Shown here piece after piece: positions 8,849-18,648 of a stretch of DNA of 64,000 bases (the first letter of the stretch is position 1; each line of letters starts with the position of its first letter). Source of the stretch: Massilia sp. MS-15 (GTDB lineage: Bacteria; Pseudomonadota; Gammaproteobacteria; Burkholderiales; Burkholderiaceae_D). The stretch lies in contig NZ_JAIWIA010000036.1 in NCBI RefSeq assembly GCF_020176695.1, forward strand, positions 1-64,000. The letters are read 5' to 3'. The notes beneath the pieces were generated by a model. It was not told where the DNA came from. It saw nothing but the letters and a program-made list of their open reading frames with translations, and ran no database searches. A program made the translations under genes and the position numbers.

Positions 8849-9577
8849 ATGACGCACTTAAATGACCTGCCCTTCGCAACGCTGCAGTTCTACACGACGG
8901 CGCCCTACCCTTGCAGCTACCTCGACGCGCGCCAGGCCAGGTCGCAGGTCGCCACGCCTTCGCACCTGATCAATGCGGACGTGTATTCCGAACTGGTGCG
9001 CAGCGGCTTTCGCCGTAGCGGCATCTTCACCTACCGCCCGTATTGCGACGGCTGCCAGGCCTGCATCCCGGTGCGGGTGAAATGCGAGGATTTCGCGCCC
9101 AACCGTACCCAGCGCCGCGCCTGGAAGCGCCATGGCAGCCTGGTGGCGATGGTGGCCAACCTGGCCTTCTCGGACGAGCACTACGCGCTCTACCTGCGCT
9201 ACCAGACCACCCGCCACGTGGGCGGCGGCATGGACCAGGACAGCCGCGACCAGTATGCCCAGTTCCTGCTGCAGAGCCGGGTAAACACCCGCCTGGTCGA
9301 GTTCCGCGAACCCGACGGCACCCTGCGCATGGTGTCGATCATCGACGTACTGTCCGACGGCCTGTCCTCGGTCTACACCTTCTTCGACCCGGACCTGCCC
9401 GGCGCCTCGTTCGGCACCTACAACGTGATGTGGCAGGTGGGCCAGGCGCGCGAGCTCGGCCTGCAGTACGTCTACCTCGGCTACTGGATCGCGCAGAGCC
9501 CGAAGATGGCCTACAAGATCAATTTCCGTCCGCTGGAAGCGCGCATCAAGGGCGTCTGGAGCGTGCTGGAGGCGTGA
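8849..9577 (+). CDS. bpt: Aspartate/glutamate leucyltransferase (arginyltransferase family)
   Basis: 242 aa. Bpt attaches Leu to N-terminal Asp or Glu, feeding the ClpS N-degron pathway alongside Aat just upstream. The N-terminal region has the ATE-type cysteine cluster PCSYL and [13 protein letters not shown], and the C-terminal half has [15 protein letters not shown] and YVYLGYWI. Length matches the Bpt family. A possible -10 (TAAAAT) lies about 35 bases upstream, so it may have its own promoter as well as read-through from aat. Confidence 0.94.
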   Translation: MTHLNDLPFATLQFYTTAPYPCSYLDARQARSQVATPSHLINADVYSELVRSGFRRSGIFTYRPYCDGCQACIPVRVKCEDFAPNRTQRRAWKRHGSLVAMVANLAFSDEHYALYLRYQTTRHVGGGMDQDSRDQYAQFLLQSRVNTRLVEFREPDGTLRMVSIIDVLSDGLSSVYTFFDPDLPGASFGTYNVMWQVGQARELGLQYVYLGYWIAQSPKMAYKINFRPLEARIKGVWSVLEA

Positions 9578-9597
9578 AGGCCAGGCCGGGGCCCGTC

Positions 9598-9626
9598 TTC
9601 GACTCTGTTGCCCGACCCTGTAGAAT
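9598..9626 (+). promoter_or_regulatory. Promoter of pyrD
   Basis: TTCGAC (9598-9603), 17-bp spacer, TAGAAT (9621-9626), 27 bases before the pyrD start codon. Match by eye to the sigma-70 consensus. Confidence 0.55.
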
Positions 9627-9653
9627 GGCGGGAATCACCACCATGAGTCCCCC

Positions 9654-10691
9654 ATGTCCGACATCCTGTATTCCCTTGCCCGTCCGCTGCTGTTCTCGCT
9701 CGATGCCGAGCAGGCGCACAACCTGACCCTGCCGCTGCTGCGCCGTGCCGCGGCACTCGGCCTGACCAGACTCGCCGGCAAGCCGGCGCCGGACCCGCGC
9801 ACGGTCATGGGCATTCGCTTCCCCAACCCGGTCGGCCTGGCCGCCGGCCTGGACAAGGACGGCGCCTATATCGACGGCCTGGCTTCGCTAGGCTTCGGCT
9901 CGATCGAGATCGGCACCGTGACCCCGCGCCCGCAGGGCGGCAATCCGAAGCCGCGCATCTTCCGCCTGCCGCAGGCGCAGGGCATCATCAACCGCATGGG
10001 TTTCAACAATGGCGGCGTGGACGCGTTTGTGGGCAACGTGCAGGCTTCCCGCTTCTACCAGGAGAAAGCGGGCGTGCTCGGCCTGAACATCGGCAAGAAC
10101 GCCGACACCCCGATCGAGCGCGCCGCCGACGACTACCTGCACTGCCTGCGCAAGGTCTACCCTTACGCCAGCTACGTGACGGTCAACATCTCCTCGCCCA
10201 ACACCAAGAACCTGCGCCAGTTGCAGGGCGAATCCGAACTCGATGCCCTGCTGTCGCAGCTGAAGGACGCGCAGCTGCGGCTGGCGGACCAGCACAAGCG
10301 CTATGTGCCGGTGGCGCTGAAGATCGCCCCCGACATCGACGCCGAGCAGGTGCGCAACATCGCCGGCGCCCTGCTGCGCCACAAGATCGACGGCGTGATC
10401 GCGACCAATACCACGCTCAGCCGCACAGCGGTACAGGGCATGCGCCATGGCGAGGAAGCCGGCGGCCTGTCGGGCGCGCCGGTGTTCGAACTGTCGAACA
10501 CGGTGATCCGTTTATTGAAGAGCGAGCTGGGCGATGCGCTGCCGATCATCGGCGTGGGCGGCATCATGCGCGGCGAGGATGCGCGTGCCAAGATCGCGGC
10601 CGGGGCGCAGCTGGTGCAGCTCTACACCGGCTTCATCTACGCCGGCCCGGCGCTGGTGCGCGACTGCGCGGCCGCGCTGCGGCAAGCCTGA
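9654..10691 (+). CDS. pyrD: Dihydroorotate dehydrogenase (quinone)
   Basis: 345 aa, class 2 enzyme oxidising dihydroorotate to orotate with membrane quinone in pyrimidine synthesis. Seen: N-terminal membrane-associated helix ([20 protein letters not shown]), [41 protein letters not shown], the catalytic-loop Ser in [12 protein letters not shown], and the FMN-binding C-terminus ([24 protein letters not shown]). Length is normal. The aat-bpt-pyrD order is common in related betaproteobacteria. Confidence 0.97.
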   Translation: MSDILYSLARPLLFSLDAEQAHNLTLPLLRRAAALGLTRLAGKPAPDPRTVMGIRFPNPVGLAAGLDKDGAYIDGLASLGFGSIEIGTVTPRPQGGNPKPRIFRLPQAQGIINRMGFNNGGVDAFVGNVQASRFYQEKAGVLGLNIGKNADTPIERAADDYLHCLRKVYPYASYVTVNISSPNTKNLRQLQGESELDALLSQLKDAQLRLADQHKRYVPVALKIAPDIDAEQVRNIAGALLRHKIDGVIATNTTLSRTAVQGMRHGEEAGGLSGAPVFELSNTVIRLLKSELGDALPIIGVGGIMRGEDARAKIAAGAQLVQLYTGFIYAGPALVRDCAAALRQA

Positions 10692-10714
10692 AAACGGGAG
10701 AACGGGAGAACGGC

Positions 10715-11761
10715 ATGGAACGCAGGCAGCTGGGACAAACCGACCTGATGGTGTCGCCGATCTGCCTCGGCACCATGACCTTCGGCGAGCAGAACACCGA
10801 AGCGCAGGCCCACAGCCAGCTCGACTACGCACTCGAGCGCGGCATCAACTTCGTCGATACCGCCGAGATGTATCCGGTGATGGCGCGTCCCGACACCCAG
10901 GGCCTGACCGAGCGCTACATCGGCAGCTGGCTCAGGAAGACCGGACGGCGCCACGACATCGTGCTGGCGACCAAGATCGCGGGACCGAACAAGATGATGC
11001 CGTGGATCCGCGGGGCCAACCACAACCTCGACGCGGTGAACATCCGCGCCGCCGTCGAGGACAGCCTGCGCCGCCTGCACACCGACTACATCGACCTGTA
11101 CCAGGTCCACTGGCCGAGCCGCAACCTGCCCATTTTCGGGGCCAACCGCTTCGATCCGGATGCCGAGCGGCCGGCGGTGCCGATTGCGGAAACCCTGGGC
11201 GCGCTGGACGAGCTGGTGCGGGCAGGCACGATCCGCCACATCGGCGTGTCGAACGAAAGCACGTGGGGACTGTGCCAGTACATCAAGCGTTCCGAGCAGC
11301 ATGGACTGCCGCGCATCGCCACCGTGCAGAACCTGTACAACCTGACGGCGCGCCTGTTCGAGACCAGCCTGATGGACGAGGCTTGCTACCGCGAAGGCAT
11401 CAGCCTGCTGGCCTACAGCCCGCTGGCCTTCGGCCAGCTCAGCGCCAAGTACCTGGACGACCCGCAGGCACGCGGACGGCTGACGGTCTTTCCGAAGAAC
11501 TGGAGTCCGCGCTATGTGCGGCCCGCCGTGCTGGCCGCCACCGCCGAGTACGCGGCGCTGGCGCGCGCGCATGGATTGACACCGGCGCAGATGGCGCTGG
11601 CCTGGTGCTACGCGCGCCCCTTCGTGGCCTCGACCATCATCGGCGCGACCAGCATGGCGCAGCTGGAGGAAAACATCGACGCCAGCGAGCTGGTGCTGCC
11701 GCCTGCCGTACTGGCCGGGATCGACGAGATCCACGCCCGCTACACCAACGTCGGGCAGTGA
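10715..11761 (+). CDS. tas: Aldo/keto reductase, Tas-like
   Basis: 348 aa TIM-barrel NADP(H)-dependent oxidoreductase. It follows E. coli Tas closely through LGTMTFGEQN.EA.AH.QLDYA, DTAEMYPV..RP.TQGLTE, TDYIDLYQVHWP and IRHIGVSNE, and in the C-terminal PFVASTIIGATSM. Catalytic Asp/Tyr (DTAEMY), Lys (ATKIAGP) and His (YQVHWP) are present. The physiological substrate of Tas is uncertain. The start follows two tandem GGGAGAAC SD-like copies 23 bases after pyrD, so it is probably co-transcribed with pyrD. Confidence 0.92.
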   Translation: MERRQLGQTDLMVSPICLGTMTFGEQNTEAQAHSQLDYALERGINFVDTAEMYPVMARPDTQGLTERYIGSWLRKTGRRHDIVLATKIAGPNKMMPWIRGANHNLDAVNIRAAVEDSLRRLHTDYIDLYQVHWPSRNLPIFGANRFDPDAERPAVPIAETLGALDELVRAGTIRHIGVSNESTWGLCQYIKRSEQHGLPRIATVQNLYNLTARLFETSLMDEACYREGISLLAYSPLAFGQLSAKYLDDPQARGRLTVFPKNWSPRYVRPAVLAATAEYAALARAHGLTPAQMALAWCYARPFVASTIIGATSMAQLEENIDASELVLPPAVLAGIDEIHARYTNVGQ

Positions 11762-11768
11762 AGCGCCT

Positions 11769-12698
11769 TTACTGCTCGGCCTGCAGTGCCCGTTCGATGT
11801 CCGCCCGCGTGTAACCCTGAGCGAAGCGCTCGATGAAGTGGTAGGCGTAGGCGCGCAGGTAGGCGCCGCGCCGCACCGCCAGGCGTGTCACGTTGGGCGC
11901 GAACAGGTGCGAGGCCTCGATCGCCCGCATGCCCTTGTCGCGGCCGTGGTCGAAGGCCATCGAGGCCACGATGCCCACCCCCATCCCGAGCGCGACGTAC
12001 TGCTTGATCACGTCCGAGTCCATCGCCGTGAGCACGATGTCGGGTGCCAGCCCCGCCTCCACAAAGGCCGCATCGATGTGGCTGCGCCCCGTGAAGCCGA
12101 CGTCGTAGGTGATCAGGGGATGCTCGGCCAGGTCGTCCAGGCGCAGCGGCTGGCGTAACGAGAAGATCGGATGCCCTTCCGGTGCCACCACCAGGTGGCT
12201 CCAGCGGTAGCAGGGAAAGGACACCAGGTCGGGAAAGGCCGACAGGCCTTCGGTCGCGATGCCGATGTCGGCCCTGCCCGACAAGACCCACTCCGCGATG
12301 TGTTCCGGCGCGCTTTGCTGCAGGGCGATGCGCACGCCGGGGAAGGCGTTGCGGAAGGACTGCACCACCTGCGGCAGGGCGTAGCGCGCCTGGGTGTGGG
12401 TCACGGCCACCGTGAGCGTGCCGCTGTCCTGGGCCGCGAATTCGGCGCTGGCCTGCTGCAGGTTCTCGGCTTCCACCAGCAGCTTCTCGACGATCCTGAG
12501 GATGTCCTTGCCGGGCGGCGTCAGGCCGGTCAGGCGCTTGCCGTTGCGCTCGAAGATCACGACCCCGAGTTCGTCCTCGAGTTCGCGGATCTGGCGCGAC
12601 ACTCCCGGCTGCGAGGTGAACAGGGCGTTGGCCACCTCGGTCAGGCTGAAGTCGCGGCGCGCCGTCTCGCGCACCGAGCGCAGCTGCTGGAAGTTCAT
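11769..12698 (-). CDS. cysB: CysB-family LysR regulator of sulfur assimilation
   Basis: 309 aa. N-terminal winged HTH ([27 protein letters not shown]) and a CysB-type periplasmic-binding-fold effector domain ([52 protein letters not shown]), which in this family senses O-/N-acetylserine or sulfate. It is the last gene of cysTWA-cysB; its ATG overlaps the cysA stop by 4 bases. It probably activates the operon it belongs to. It converges on the Tas gene with a 7-base gap. Confidence 0.93.
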   Translation of the reverse strand: MNFQQLRSVRETARRDFSLTEVANALFTSQPGVSRQIRELEDELGVVIFERNGKRLTGLTPPGKDILRIVEKLLVEAENLQQASAEFAAQDSGTLTVAVTHTQARYALPQVVQSFRNAFPGVRIALQQSAPEHIAEWVLSGRADIGIATEGLSAFPDLVSFPCYRWSHLVVAPEGHPIFSLRQPLRLDDLAEHPLITYDVGFTGRSHIDAAFVEAGLAPDIVLTAMDSDVIKQYVALGMGVGIVASMAFDHGRDKGMRAIEASHLFAPNVTRLAVRRGAYLRAYAYHFIERFAQGYTRADIERALQAEQ

Positions 12699-13777
12699 AT
12701 GCCTTCGCCCGCGTCGACGAAGACGTCGATGCGGCGCGGCTTGAGCACCAGGGTGTCGCCTTCGCGGAAACCGTAGCGCGCGAACAGCTCGTTCGGCATC
12801 ACCGCCTCGACCAGCTGCTGGTTGTCGGCCCGCTCCAGGTCGAGCTGGGCCAGCGGGCCGATCGCATGGGCGCGGCGCAGCCTGGCCACCACGCCGCCCT
12901 GCCCGCCCGCACCCGGCACGTAGCGCTCGACGTCGAGCTCGTGCGGACGCACGTAGCCGATGCCTTCGCCGTTGCGCACGCCGCTGTGCTGGGGCGCCTG
13001 GAAGCGCACGTCGCCACTGGCCAGCACGCCTTCGTGCACGCGGCCGTGGAACAGGTTGACGTTGCCCAGGAAGCCGTAGACAAACGGCGACGCCGGCTTG
13101 TTGTACACCTCGCCTGGCGCGCCGAGCTGCTCGACGCGGCCCTTGTTCATCAGGACCACCTGGTCGGCCACTTCCAGCGCCTCTTCCTGGTCATGGGTGA
13201 CGAAGATCGAGGTCACGTGCAGCTCGTCGTGCAGGCGGCGCAGCCAGCGCCGCAGTTCCTTGCGCACCTTGGCGTCCAGCGCGCCGAAGGGTTCGTCGAG
13301 CAGCAGCACGCGCGGCTCGACGGCCAGCGCGCGCGCCAGGGCGATCCGCTGGCGCTGGCCGCCCGACAGCTGCGGCGGATAGCGGTCGGCGATCCAGTCG
13401 AGCTGCACCAGCTCGAGCAGCTGGCGCACCTTGTCGCGGATCTGCTGTTCGGACGGGCGTTCGCGGCGCGGCTTCACGCGCAGGCCGAAGGCCACGTTCT
13501 CGAACACGGTCATGTGCTTGAACAGGGCGTAGTGCTGGAACACGAAGCCGACCTGGCGCTCGCGCACGTGGCGGTGCGACGCATCCTCGCCGTCGAGCAG
13601 GACGGCGCCCGAATCGGGGTGTTCCAGGCCGGCGATCACGCGCAGCAGGGTGGTCTTGCCGCAGCCGGAAGGTCCCAGCAGCGCGGTCAGCTGGCCGTCG
13701 GGGAACTGCAGCGAGACGTCGTCGAGCGCGGTGAACTGGCCGAACTGCTTGCGGATGTGTTGGACTTCGATCGTCAT
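12695..13777 (-). CDS. cysA: Sulfate/thiosulfate ABC transporter ATP-binding protein
   Basis: 360 aa. ATPase of the sulfate importer. Walker [10 protein letters not shown] (residues 35-43), signature LSGGQRQR, Walker [14 protein letters not shown]-loop VTHDQEEA, and a C-terminal TOBE-like regulatory region. It follows the cysW stop by 2 bases (TGACCATG). The reading frame extends 20 codons upstream, but [13 protein letters not shown] is the normal CysA N-terminus and follows an AGGAAG-type SD. Confidence 0.95.
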   Translation of the reverse strand: MTIEVQHIRKQFGQFTALDDVSLQFPDGQLTALLGPSGCGKTTLLRVIAGLEHPDSGAVLLDGEDASHRHVRERQVGFVFQHYALFKHMTVFENVAFGLRVKPRRERPSEQQIRDKVRQLLELVQLDWIADRYPPQLSGGQRQRIALARALAVEPRVLLLDEPFGALDAKVRKELRRWLRRLHDELHVTSIFVTHDQEEALEVADQVVLMNKGRVEQLGAPGEVYNKPASPFVYGFLGNVNLFHGRVHEGVLASGDVRFQAPQHSGVRNGEGIGYVRPHELDVERYVPGAGGQGGVVARLRRAHAIGPLAQLDLERADNQQLVEAVMPNELFARYGFREGDTLVLKPRRIDVFVDAGEGI

Positions 13778-13779
13778 GG

Positions 13780-14694
13780 TCAGGCTTCCTTCTGTCGTTC
13801 TTCGGCGGCCGCCCTGCGTACCTGGTGCAGGCGCCATTCGATCAGGCTCTTCACCGCCAGCGTCACCAGCGCGAGCAGCGCCAGCAGCGATGCGATCGCG
13901 AACGCGGCCGTGAAGTTGTATTCGTTATAGAGGATCTCGACCTGCAGCGGCATGGTATTGGTTTCGCCGCGAATATGGCCCGAGACCACCGACACCGCGC
14001 CGAACTCGCCCATCGCACGCGCATTGCACAGGATGACGCCGTACAGCAGGCCCCACTTGATGTTCGGGAGCGTCACCCGGAAGAAGGTGGACCAGCCGGA
14101 CGCGCCCAGCACCAGCGCCGCCTCTTCCTCCTCGGTGCCCTGCTGCTGCATCAGCGGGATCAGCTCGCGCGCCACGAAGGGGAAGGTAATGAAGACGGTG
14201 GCCAGCACGATGCCCGGCACGGCGAACAGGATCTTGATGTCGTGCTCGGCGAGCCAGGCGCCGAACCAGCCCTGGGCGCCGAACAGCAGCACGTAGATCA
14301 GGCCGGCGATCACGGGCGAGACCGAGAACGGCAGGTCGATCAGGGTCAGCAGGATACTCTTGCCGCGGAACTCGAACTTGGCGATGGCCCAGGCGGCGGC
14401 GACGCCGAACACGAGGTTGAGCGGCACCGAGATGCCGGCCGCGATCAGGGTCAGCCTGATGGCGGACAGCGCATCCGGGTCGCGGATCGATTCCAGGTAG
14501 GTGTCCCAGCCCTTCTTCAGCGCCTCGGCGAACACGGCCGCCAGCGGCACGAACAGGAACAGGGCCAGGAAGCCGAGCGCGGTCGCGATGAGCAGGTAGC
14601 GCACCCAGTCCGGCTCGAGCACATTGGTGCGCGGGCGGCGGGCGGGCGCGGAGGCGCGCGGCGCGGGCTGGATGTGGTCGAGGACGGCGCTCAT
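13780..14694 (-). CDS. cysW: Sulfate ABC transporter permease CysW
   Basis: 304 aa inner-membrane permease with six predicted helices and the EAA-type cytoplasmic loop ([24 protein letters not shown]). [18 protein letters not shown] is characteristic of CysW. Its ATG overlaps the cysT stop by 4 bases (ATGA). It partners CysT to form the transmembrane channel driven by CysA. Confidence 0.95.
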   Translation of the reverse strand: MSAVLDHIQPAPRASAPARRPRTNVLEPDWVRYLLIATALGFLALFLFVPLAAVFAEALKKGWDTYLESIRDPDALSAIRLTLIAAGISVPLNLVFGVAAAWAIAKFEFRGKSILLTLIDLPFSVSPVIAGLIYVLLFGAQGWFGAWLAEHDIKILFAVPGIVLATVFITFPFVARELIPLMQQQGTEEEEAALVLGASGWSTFFRVTLPNIKWGLLYGVILCNARAMGEFGAVSVVSGHIRGETNTMPLQVEILYNEYNFTAAFAIASLLALLALVTLAVKSLIEWRLHQVRRAAAEERQKEA

Positions 14695-15533
14695 GCCTTG
14701 CGTCCTCCCTTGCCGGCCCGCTTGCGGGTCCAGGCCTGCAGCAGGTTGATGGTCAGCAGCAGGATGAAGGAAATGATCAGCATTACCACCGCGATCGCCG
14801 TGGCGCCCGCGTAGTCGTATTGTTCCAGCTTGGTGATGATGAAGAGCGGCGTGATCTCGGACACCATCGGCAGGTTGCCGGCGATGAAGATGACGGAGCC
14901 GTATTCGCCGGTCGCGCGCGCGAAGGCCAGCGCGAAGCCGGTCAGGAGGGCCGGCACGATGGCCGGCAGCACCACCCGCCAGAAGGTCTGCAGCGGCGAG
15001 GCGCCCAGGCTGGCGGCGGCTTCTTCCAGTTCGCGCTCGGCTTCTTCCAGCACCGGCTGCACCGTGCGCACGACAAAGGGCAGGCCGATGAAGGTCAGGG
15101 CCACCAGCACCCCCAGCGGGGTGAAGGCCACCTTGATGCCGAGCTTGGCCAGTTGCTCGCCGATCAGGCCGTTGTGCGAATACAGGGCGGTGAGCGTGAT
15201 GCCGGCCACCGCCGTGGGCAGGGCGAAGGGCAGGTCGACCAGGGCGTCGACGATGCGCTTGCCGGGGAAGTTGTAGCGCACCAGCACCCAGGCCACGATG
15301 CCGCCGAAGATCACGTTGACGAAGGCGGCCAGCAGCGAGGCGCCGAAGCTGAGCTTGTAGGATGCGACCACGCGCTCGGACGTGACGGCGGTCCAGAACG
15401 CGTCCCAGCTCATCGTGAAGGTCTTCAGGAAGACCGCCGACAGCGGAATCAGCACGATCAGCGCAAGGTAGAAAATCGTGAAGCCGAGCGAGATCCCGAA
15501 ACCTGGGATGACGCGGCCGGGAGAGGTCTGCAT
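14691..15533 (-). CDS. cysT: Sulfate ABC transporter permease CysT
   Basis: 280 aa permease, first gene of the cysTWA-cysB operon. Seen: [41 protein letters not shown] and [16 protein letters not shown], all typical of CysT/CysU. A sulfate-binding protein gene (sbp or cysP), often directly upstream in relatives, is absent: the next gene upstream is a TauE/SafE exporter. Confidence 0.95.
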   Translation of the reverse strand: MQTSPGRVIPGFGISLGFTIFYLALIVLIPLSAVFLKTFTMSWDAFWTAVTSERVVASYKLSFGASLLAAFVNVIFGGIVAWVLVRYNFPGKRIVDALVDLPFALPTAVAGITLTALYSHNGLIGEQLAKLGIKVAFTPLGVLVALTFIGLPFVVRTVQPVLEEAERELEEAAASLGASPLQTFWRVVLPAIVPALLTGFALAFARATGEYGSVIFIAGNLPMVSEITPLFIITKLEQYDYAGATAIAVVMLIISFILLLTINLLQAWTRKRAGKGGRKA

Positions 15534-15648
15534 GGGCGCCCTTATTACAAATTCTTCTAACGGGCTGCCATGTTCTCACGCAGTTCGTATATTACAAACG
15601 AAGCATTCCTCATTTGCATAGACACGAACCGCTATTAAGCGGACGCAA
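15534..15648 (-). promoter_or_regulatory. cysT upstream region (candidate promoter/CysB site)
   Basis: 115-bp AT-rich gap between cysT and the exporter gene. On the minus strand a TGTAATAT sequence (around 15588-15595) looks like an extended -10. ATTACAAA occurs twice (15544-15551 and 15590-15597). CysB control is expected from the operon content, but no CysB site can be proven by eye. Confidence 0.35.
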
Positions 15649-16422
15649 TCAGAGCACCAGCTTGGCCGCCACCCCGGTCAGCGTGGTGGCCAGCAAGCCC
15701 CGCAGCAAGCGCTCCGGCACCTTGCGCGCCGCCATCGCGCCGAGCGTGATGCCGGGCACCGAACCGATGAGCAGGGTCAGCAGCAATGCCGGGTCGATCG
15801 AGCCCAGCCACCAGTGGCCCAGCGCGGCGATTGCCGTCAGCGGCACGGCATAGGCGATGTCGGTGCCCGCCACCTCGGCCGCGCTCAGGTGGGGATACAG
15901 CAGCACCAGCAGCGTGGCGCCGATCGCGCCGGCCCCGATCGAGGACACCGTGACGAGCAGGCCAAGTACCGCCCCCGCGGCGACGGTGGCGGCGGCAAGC
16001 GCCCTGCCCCGCAGCTGGCGCGCCGGATGCGCGCCGATCCAGGCCAGCAGGCGGCCCCGGAACAGCAGCGCGAGCACGGTCAGCATCACGGACACGGCGA
16101 TCGAATAGCGGATCAGCCCCCCGATCTCCTCGTCCAGGCCGCCGACATACTTCAAGGCCAGCGTTGCCGCCAGCGCGGCTGGCAAGGCGCCCAGGCACAG
16201 GCGGCCGACGATCGGCCATTGCACGGTGCGGTTGAAGCGGTGGGTGATGGTACCGGCGCCCTTGGTGATGGAAGCGAAGGCCAGGTCGGTGCCGACCGCC
16301 ACCGCGGGGGAGACGCCGAACAGCAAGGTCAGCAGCGGCGTCATCAGCGAGCCGCCGCCGACCCCGGTCATGCCGACCAGCAGACCGACCGCGAAACCCG
16401 CGAAGATATACGTTGTGGACAT
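15649..16422 (-). CDS. TauE/SafE-family sulfite/organosulfur exporter
   Basis: 257 aa multi-pass membrane protein. FAVGLLVGMTGVGGGSLMTPLL near the N-terminus and VSSIGAGAIGATLLVLLYP in the middle are the two half-repeats of the family. Members export sulfite, sulfoacetate or other anions, or are of unknown substrate. It sits directly upstream of the sulfate importer operon in the same direction, which supports a role in sulfur metabolism. The start at 16422 follows GGGAGGG; 19 further in-frame codons upstream are not expected in the family. Confidence 0.85.
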   Translation of the reverse strand: MSTTYIFAGFAVGLLVGMTGVGGGSLMTPLLTLLFGVSPAVAVGTDLAFASITKGAGTITHRFNRTVQWPIVGRLCLGALPAALAATLALKYVGGLDEEIGGLIRYSIAVSVMLTVLALLFRGRLLAWIGAHPARQLRGRALAAATVAAGAVLGLLVTVSSIGAGAIGATLLVLLYPHLSAAEVAGTDIAYAVPLTAIAALGHWWLGSIDPALLLTLLIGSVPGITLGAMAARKVPERLLRGLLATTLTGVAAKLVL

Positions 16423-16563
16423 GCCCTCCCCCCCTGGTTGATGGCACAGGGTAAGGGGGCTCGGCAGCCAGGCAAACAACCCGTTTCTTATTTGCTTATG
16501 CGGATGCCGGAACAGAGCGCGGCTGGACGGCGCAAGCGTCCAGCCGCGGGACGCAAGCCAGGC

Positions 16564-17202
16564 TTACTTGTTCGGCTGCGGGGTCAGGCGCAGGTAGGGA
16601 CGCGGGGCCTGGTAGCCCTTCGGGTACTTCTGCGCGATCACGGCCGGGTCCTGCACCGTGAGCGGGATGATGACGTCGTCGCCGTCCTTCCAGTTGCCGG
16701 GCGTGGCCACGGTGTAGCCGTCGGTCAGCTGCAGGGCGTCGATCACGCGCAGCACTTCGTCGAAGTTGCGGCCGGTGCTCATCGGGTAGGTGATCATCAG
16801 GCGCACCTTCTTGGCCGGGTCGATCACGAACAGCGAGCGCACGGTGGCGGTGGCCGACGCTTCCGGATGGATCATGTCGTACAGCGTGGAGACCGATTTG
16901 TCGGCGTCGGCAATGATCGGGAAGCCGACCACGGTCTGCTGGGTTTCCTCGATGTCCTTGATCCATTCACGATGCTGGTCGGCCGGGTCGACCGACAGCG
17001 CGATCGCCTTGACATTGCGCTTGTCGAATTCGGGCTTGAGCTTGGCGGTCAGGCCCAGTTCGGTCGTGCAGACCGGGGTGAAGTCGGCCGGGTGCGAGAA
17101 CAGCACCACCCACGAGTCGCCCGCCCACTCGTGGAAGCGGATCTTGCCGATGCTGGAGTCCTGCTCGAAGTCGGGGGCGGTATCGCCGAGGCGTAAGCTC
17201 AT
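16564..17202 (-). CDS. Peroxiredoxin, 1-Cys (Prx6) type
   Basis: 212 aa cytoplasmic thiol peroxidase. The peroxidatic Cys45 is in HPADFTPVCTTE. The long C-terminal extension (WKDGDDVIIPL, FPKGY-like KYPKGYQ) is that of the Prx6 subfamily, and no resolving Cys is evident. It reduces H2O2 and organic peroxides. The start MSLRLGD is chosen because GGAG lies 8 bases upstream; an ATG two codons earlier is also possible. Confidence 0.93.
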   Translation of the reverse strand: MSLRLGDTAPDFEQDSSIGKIRFHEWAGDSWVVLFSHPADFTPVCTTELGLTAKLKPEFDKRNVKAIALSVDPADQHREWIKDIEETQQTVVGFPIIADADKSVSTLYDMIHPEASATATVRSLFVIDPAKKVRLMITYPMSTGRNFDEVLRVIDALQLTDGYTVATPGNWKDGDDVIIPLTVQDPAVIAQKYPKGYQAPRPYLRLTPQPNK

Positions 17203-17313
17203 TGTCATTTCTCCATGGTGATCGAAAGAAGACATAGTCTACGAGAGAGCGGCGGCCACACCAAGGACAGCTTTGTTATTTACTTCTACAACAATGGCGA
17301 TGAAGCGTGGCCG

Positions 17314-17700
17314 TCAAAAGAAACGGTTGTACAGCACCACAGCCCAGGTTGCCAGGGCCAGCAGCAGGCTCAGGGCGACGGCCGCACTGCCCATGTCCTT
17401 GGCTACCTTGGACAGCGGATGGCGCTCCAGCGAAATACGGTCGACCACGGCTTCGATCGCGGAATTGACGATCTCCACGATCAGCACCAGCACCAGCACG
17501 CCGACCAGGACCAGTTTCTGGAAGCTCGACACCGGCAACAGCAGCGCCACCACCGTGGCGATGGCAATGCCGACGACCTCCTGCCGGAACGCGGCTTCGC
17601 TGCGCCAGGCCCAGGCCAGGCCATCACGGGTATTGCGGCAGGCCGCCAGGAGGCGGGCGATGCCGCGCTTGGTCTTGAACTCGCTGATCGGGTCTTGCAT
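17314..17700 (-). CDS. dgkA: Diacylglycerol kinase (prokaryotic type)
   Basis: 128 aa, three predicted transmembrane helices. Phosphorylates diacylglycerol released during membrane-derived glucan and LPS modification. Conserved RNTRDGLAWAWRSEAAFRQE and the catalytic EIVNSAIEAVVDRIS are present, followed by HPLSKVAKDMGSAAV. Length matches E. coli DgkA (122 aa). The first ATG, giving MQDPISEFKTKRG, is used; a TTG nine codons upstream is less likely. Its 5' end faces the divergent IclR regulator. Confidence 0.93.
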   Translation of the reverse strand: MQDPISEFKTKRGIARLLAACRNTRDGLAWAWRSEAAFRQEVVGIAIATVVALLLPVSSFQKLVLVGVLVLVLIVEIVNSAIEAVVDRISLERHPLSKVAKDMGSAAVALSLLLALATWAVVLYNRFF

Positions 17701-17771
17701 GGCATTGGGCGAAATTGAGATAACCAATTATGCCTGTCTGACAAGACCTTGCACACCATAAAACCTTCGGA

Positions 17772-17801
17772 TTGCACGCGCGTTTCACATCATGGTATAA
17801 A
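17772..17801 (+). promoter_or_regulatory. Promoter of the IclR-type regulator
   Basis: TTGCAC (17772-17777), 18-bp spacer, TATAAA (17796-17801). Transcription would begin about 25 bases before the ATG at 17833, which supports that start over the upstream in-frame ATG at 17803. Confidence 0.6.
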
Positions 17802-17832
17802 GATGGAGATACTGCACCGCACCAAACACATC

Positions 17833-18633
17833 ATGAAAATGGAAACCCCAGCATTGGCAGCACCTGCGCCCGCCAAGACCTCGATCCAGGTGATCGAACG
17901 CATGATGGCGCTGCTCGACGCCCTGGCCAATTATGCCGATCCGGTCAGCCTGAAGGAATTGTCCAGGGTATCGGGCCTGCATCCGTCCACCGCCCACCGC
18001 ATCCTGAACGACATGGTGGCCACGCGTTTCGTCGACCGGGTCGAACCGGGCACCTACCGTCTCGGCATGCGCCTGCTGGAACTGGGCAATGTGGTGAAGA
18101 GCCGGCTGTCGGTGCGCGAAGCGGCGCTCGACTTCATGCGCGCGCTGCACCGCAAGACCCAGCAGACGGTGAACCTGTCGGTGCGCCAGGGCGACGAGAT
18201 CGTCTACATCGACCGCGCCTATTCCGAACGTTCGGGGATGCAGGTGGTGCGCGCGATCGGGGGGCGGGCGCCGCTGCACCTGACCTCGACCGGCAAGCTG
18301 TTCCTGTCGATCGACGACAGCAAGGCGATCCGCGCCTACGCCACCCGTACCGGCCTGGCCGGCCACAACAAGAATTCGATCACCGACCTGGCGCGCTTCG
18401 AGCGCGAGCTGAGCCTGGTGCGCGCGCGCGGCTATGCGCGCGACAACGAAGAGCTGGAACTGGGCGTGCGCTGCATGGCCGCCGGCATCTTCGACGACAG
18501 CGGCAAACTGGTGGCCGGCCTGTCGATCTCGGCCCCGGCCGACCGCCTGCAGGAAGAATGGCTGGAAGACCTGGTGCAGACCGCCGCCAGCATCTCGGCG
18601 ACGCTGGGCTATCGCCCTGCTCCGGCGGCCTGA
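17833..18633 (+). CDS. IclR-family transcriptional regulator
   Basis: 266 aa. N-terminal winged HTH (ERMMALLDALANYADPVSLK, LHPSTAHRILNDMV) and the C-terminal IclR effector domain (GDEIVYIDR, RAPLHLTSTGKLFLS, GLSISAPADRL). IclR proteins control catabolic operons in response to small organic acids. No catabolic cluster is adjacent, so the regulon cannot be named. It is divergent from dgkA and ends 15 bases from the convergent PBP7-like gene. Confidence 0.9.
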   Translation: MKMETPALAAPAPAKTSIQVIERMMALLDALANYADPVSLKELSRVSGLHPSTAHRILNDMVATRFVDRVEPGTYRLGMRLLELGNVVKSRLSVREAALDFMRALHRKTQQTVNLSVRQGDEIVYIDRAYSERSGMQVVRAIGGRAPLHLTSTGKLFLSIDDSKAIRAYATRTGLAGHNKNSITDLARFERELSLVRARGYARDNEELELGVRCMAAGIFDDSGKLVAGLSISAPADRLQEEWLEDLVQTAASISATLGYRPAPAA

Positions 18634-18648
18634 GCCGCACCGCCGCGG